Below are positions 61,249 to 64,000 of a stretch of DNA of 64,000 nucleotides, piece after piece. The stretch comes from Bacillus andreraoultii. Lineage in GTDB: Bacteria > Bacillota > Bacilli > Bacillales > Caldibacillaceae. Location: positions 2,528,785 to 2,592,784 of the forward strand of contig NZ_LN868937.1 of assembly GCF_001244735.1 (NCBI RefSeq), given 5' to 3'. The notes under the pieces are model-generated. The model was not told where the DNA came from, searched no databases, and saw nothing but the letters and a program-made list of their open reading frames with translations. A program made the translations under genes and the position numbers. The stretch's first letter is position 1; every line of letters begins with the position of its first letter.

Positions 61249-62157
61249 TTACCCCTTTGAATAGTCCCGCTTTAACAATGTTTCAAGATCACTCGGTCGA
61301 GAAGCAGTAAACTCCATCTTCTCACCTAACATCGGATGAAGAAAACACAACCGCCGACAATGTAACGCTTGACGGTTCAAATATTCTGTCCCTCCCCCAT
61401 ATAAACCATCACCAACTAACGGATGGCCAATATGTGCCATATGTACGCGAATTTGATGTGTCCGACCCGTCTCAAGTTGAAGTTTTACATGTGTCATATT
61501 GGCTAATCGCGTTAACACTTGATAGTGGGTACAAGCATATTGACCATCTTCTACTACAGTTCTTTCAATAATACTATCTTTTTTCCGTCCGATTGGTGCT
61601 TCAATCGTTCCAGCATTTAACAAAACTGTTCCTTCCACAATAGCCTCATACTCACGCTTCACATGTTTACGCTTTTGTGACTCACTTAACAAATGATGAA
61701 TATGTCGATGTTTCGCAATTAAAACAAGCCCTGATGTGTTTCGATCTAATCTCGTAACAATATGAGGTGAAGCCGTTAAACCGATATTTTCATAATAACC
61801 CATTAATGCATTTGCTAAACTCCCTACTGGATGCTCCCTTGAAGGAATTGTATTCATAAACGCTGGTTTGTTTACAACAAGTAGCATTTCATCTTCATAG
61901 ATAATATTTAGTGGAATTTTCTCAACTAATAACGATGGGCTTACTTCTTCCACTGGGAAAATAACGGTCAAACAGTCACTTTTTTGTAACAGATGTCTCA
62001 CAGTAACATGAGATCCATTTATTAAAAGATCACCGCCATGTAGTTTAATTTCCGTTAATGCCCTTTTAGAAAGATTCTTCCTTTGTAAAAACTCTTTAAT
62101 GGTAATGCCTTCCTCTTTTTCTGTAATAACCCATTCAAGGGTAAAAGGTTTCATCAT
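61249..62157 (-). CDS. yjbO: RluA-family pseudouridine synthase (YjbO-like)
   Basis: The 302-residue enzyme isomerises uridine to pseudouridine in RNA. An S4-like N-terminal segment (about 15-75) precedes the catalytic domain with VTRLDRNTSGLVLIAK, where Asp is the nucleophile, and LQLETGRTHQIRVHMAHIGHPLVGD. It follows nadK in the order yjbM-yjbN-yjbO known from B. subtilis. The RNA target is not determined. Confidence 0.92.
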   Translation of the reverse strand: MMKPFTLEWVITEKEEGITIKEFLQRKNLSKRALTEIKLHGGDLLINGSHVTVRHLLQKSDCLTVIFPVEEVSPSLLVEKIPLNIIYEDEMLLVVNKPAFMNTIPSREHPVGSLANALMGYYENIGLTASPHIVTRLDRNTSGLVLIAKHRHIHHLLSESQKRKHVKREYEAIVEGTVLLNAGTIEAPIGRKKDSIIERTVVEDGQYACTHYQVLTRLANMTHVKLQLETGRTHQIRVHMAHIGHPLVGDGLYGGGTEYLNRQALHCRRLCFLHPMLGEKMEFTASRPSDLETLLKRDYSKG

Positions 62158-62305
62158 AAAATCAGTGTAACTCCTTCTCGTCCTTCATTCTTTAGAAACA
62201 TGTTAATCTTTCAGCATTACTTCCCGATAAATGAGTCTTCCAAGCTCAAACCTCTCGTACTTGTATACGCATCAATAAACAAGTCCTTAAACCTCTCCCC
62301 ACGTA

Positions 62306-63100
62306 TTATTCTCCAATAAATGAGCCACGCACTCTTGACCAAAATGGGAAAGGTTTAAATCGCGCAAATCGTATCTTTTTATCTGCTACCTTAAACTGAA
62401 GAGACTGGATATCTCTTTGGATAAAAGATAAATGATCGATTCCGATTAGAAAATCTTTTTCCGTAACTGGTCGAAAAATACATTTATGGTGGTGAGGTAA
62501 AATTAATGGTGAGCCAATTGTTCGGAATACACGATTATTAATTGATGCCATTTCTGATATTTGAATTGATTCCAAAGAAGGGTGAATAATCGCTCCCCCT
62601 AATGCTTTATTATAAGCTGTACTTCCTGAAGGTGTAGAAACGCACAAACCATCACCTCTAAATCTTTCAAACAACTCATCTTGAATCTCAACATCAATAA
62701 CAAAAGTACCTTCAACACTTTTAATTGTCGCTTCATTTAATGCTAAATAATGTTCCTCTTTTTTTCCTTTATTATAATAAATAATAACTTCCAAAAGTGG
62801 ATACTCAACAATTCGGCATTCTGTTCGCGCAATTGCAATGACTAGCTTCTCAATTTCATCAGGCATCCAATCAGCATAAAATCCTAAATGACCTGTATGA
62901 ATCCCAACAAAAGCTGTTTCATCTAACCGGTGACGATAACGTTGAAATGCAGATAACAATGTACCATCCCCACCAACAGAAATAACCATTTCCGGTTCCT
63001 TTTCATCAAAAACAAATTGAAAGTCGGCTAAGTACTTTCGTAATTTTTCTTCCAATAAATTTGATTTTTCATCCCCTTTAGATACGATCGTGAATTTCAT
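62306..63100 (-). CDS. nadK: NAD kinase
   Basis: The 264-residue enzyme phosphorylates NAD to NADP. It has [10 protein letters not shown] (GGDGT), [21 protein letters not shown] and the glycine-rich [17 protein letters not shown]. It matches B. subtilis NadF/YjbN (266), which begins MKF. The ATG at 63100 is used; a GTG at 63109 lies too close to GGGAG. It lies downstream of yjbM and upstream of yjbO, probably in one operon. Confidence 0.95.
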   Translation of the reverse strand: MKFTIVSKGDEKSNLLEEKLRKYLADFQFVFDEKEPEMVISVGGDGTLLSAFQRYRHRLDETAFVGIHTGHLGFYADWMPDEIEKLVIAIARTECRIVEYPLLEVIIYYNKGKKEEHYLALNEATIKSVEGTFVIDVEIQDELFERFRGDGLCVSTPSGSTAYNKALGGAIIHPSLESIQISEMASINNRVFRTIGSPLILPHHHKCIFRPVTEKDFLIGIDHLSFIQRDIQSLQFKVADKKIRFARFKPFPFWSRVRGSFIGE

Positions 63101-63355
63101 TTCTACCACACTCCCGCCCTTTATATATATATCAAATCCGCCTTAACCTATTGCACCCGATAAATTCTTGCATACTCGCAAAATTTCTTTAAAAATCGTA
63201 GCACCCGAAAGAGGCTTTAAGCTAACACGATGTTGGTTACTTTAGACACCATGAACCCTTTATTTCAGCCAGGTTTTTAATCCCCTACTGAATTGATTAA
63301 TTATTTTGCATCCATCCCCCACTTATAAAAGTAGAGGGACAATTGCAGAATACAT

Positions 63356-63973
63356 TTAGTCATCTTTTTTACTTGAGAAAAATCGTTGTGCTTCCCGAAT
63401 TTCTTCACGAATTTTCGACATTTCTTCATCAAGTAAGAAGGCCGCCTCTGCAGCCCGCTGTAAACGAAATTGGATGTCTTCCGGGAACTGCCCATTATAC
63501 TTATAGTTTAGCGAATGTTCAATAGTTGCCCAAAAATTCATTGCAAGCGTGCGAATTTGAATTTCGACTAACACCTTTTTTTCTCCATGAATGGTTTGCA
63601 CTGGATAGCGAATAATAACATGATAAGAACGATATCCACTTGCTTTTTTATGTGAAATATAATCCTTTTCTTCAACTATTTCAAAGTCATTACGAATCCT
63701 TAGCAATTCAACAACCTTCTTAATATCATCAACAAATTGGCACATAATGCGTAAACCTGCGATGTCATACAATTTATGTAACTCGTCAAGTGGGATGTTT
63801 TTCTGTTTCGCTTTATCTATAATACTTGCAATTGGTTTCACTCGTCCTGTAACAAACTCAATGGACGAATGAGTTTTTTCTAATTCAAATTGTCTCCTTA
63901 TTCCTTTTAATTTAATTTTCAGCTCATCAACTGCTTGTTTATATGGATCTAAAAATTCTTCCCAATTTTTCAA
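63356..63973 (-). CDS. sasB: Small alarmone synthetase, GTP pyrophosphokinase (YjbM/RelQ)
   Basis: This 205-residue single-domain RelA/SpoT synthetase makes (p)ppGpp from ATP and GTP or GDP. Catalytic motifs include FVTGRVKPIASIIDKAKQ, LYDIAGLRIMCQFVDDI, KASGYRSYHVIIRYP and EIQIRTLAMNFWATIEHSLNYK. There is no hydrolase or ACT domain. It corresponds to B. subtilis YjbM (SasB/RelQ, 211 residues) and leads the yjbM-nadK-yjbO set. A weak hairpin follows the stop. The last 27 bases of the window hold its ribosome site. Confidence 0.95.
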   Translation of the reverse strand: MKNWEEFLDPYKQAVDELKIKLKGIRRQFELEKTHSSIEFVTGRVKPIASIIDKAKQKNIPLDELHKLYDIAGLRIMCQFVDDIKKVVELLRIRNDFEIVEEKDYISHKKASGYRSYHVIIRYPVQTIHGEKKVLVEIQIRTLAMNFWATIEHSLNYKYNGQFPEDIQFRLQRAAEAAFLLDEEMSKIREEIREAQRFFSSKKDD

Positions 63974-64000
63974 TGAAAATCACCTCTGTAATGCATGACA

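Noticed and set aside
1-64000. tRNA or rRNA genes
   Set aside because: No cloverleaf with GGTTCGAATCC-type T arms or rRNA-like segments were seen on either strand.

Overview
The window is low-GC DNA from a spore-forming, nitrate-respiring member of the Bacillaceae. The evidence is Bacillus-type Shine-Dalgarno sites, a block syntenic with the B. subtilis yjbM-yjcH region, sporulation genes (spoVAC/AD/AE, spoVIF, yjcZ, cotZ, cotO), a T-box leader, and CcpA, CodY and FapR operators. The pairing of narGHJI with a copper nitrite reductase points to a denitrifying Bacillus (azotoformans-like), but the species is inferred, not proven.

Region 1 (1-15 kb) is anaerobic nitrogen metabolism. A Crp/Fnr-family regulator lies between DUF2249 genes. 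Next comes an operon with two DUF2249 proteins, a heme-copper-oxidase-like membrane protein and a DUF59 Fe-S assembly factor. A membrane-anchored NirK follows; its C-terminus carries an extra cupredoxin domain with a full set of CuA-type ligands. Three promoters here share a TGTGA-N6-TCAC(A/T) box at the same distance from the -10 element. narK and narGHJI follow. The nar operon starts with a hemerythrin-domain gene and two small genes of unclear function.

Region 2 (15-37 kb) is general metabolism: fruRKA, a type B carboxylesterase, a decayed diguanylate cyclase gene, tyrA, aroA (chorismate mutase/DAHP synthase) under a T-box, dhaS, a GlcD/DLD-type oxidase, a nitroreductase, a ZIP transporter, esterases, an Fsr-like efflux pump and brnQ. 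Region 3 (37-40 kb) holds ppaC followed directly by an IS1182-family insertion sequence.

Region 4 (40-64 kb) begins with cvfB, then is largely the yjc/yjb block read backwards: yjcH-yjcG-yjcF, spoVIF, yjcZ, yjcA (DUF1360), cotZ, cotO, fabI, yjbQ, prpE, yjbO, nadK, yjbM. Between yjcZ and yjcA sit a short spoVAC-AD-AE operon with a YhcN-like lipoprotein gene and a six-gene glycan operon. That operon contains a plausible UDP-L-rhamnosamine/L-QuiNAc pathway, probably for spore-surface glycosylation.

Across the window, nine copies of a 105-225 bp intergenic repeat recur. Each ends in CTATTAGC or a variant. Most abut the terminator of a convergent gene, and most can form two mutually exclusive hairpins. 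This repeat family and the NirK-CuA fusion with its accessory operon are the two items I would look at first.
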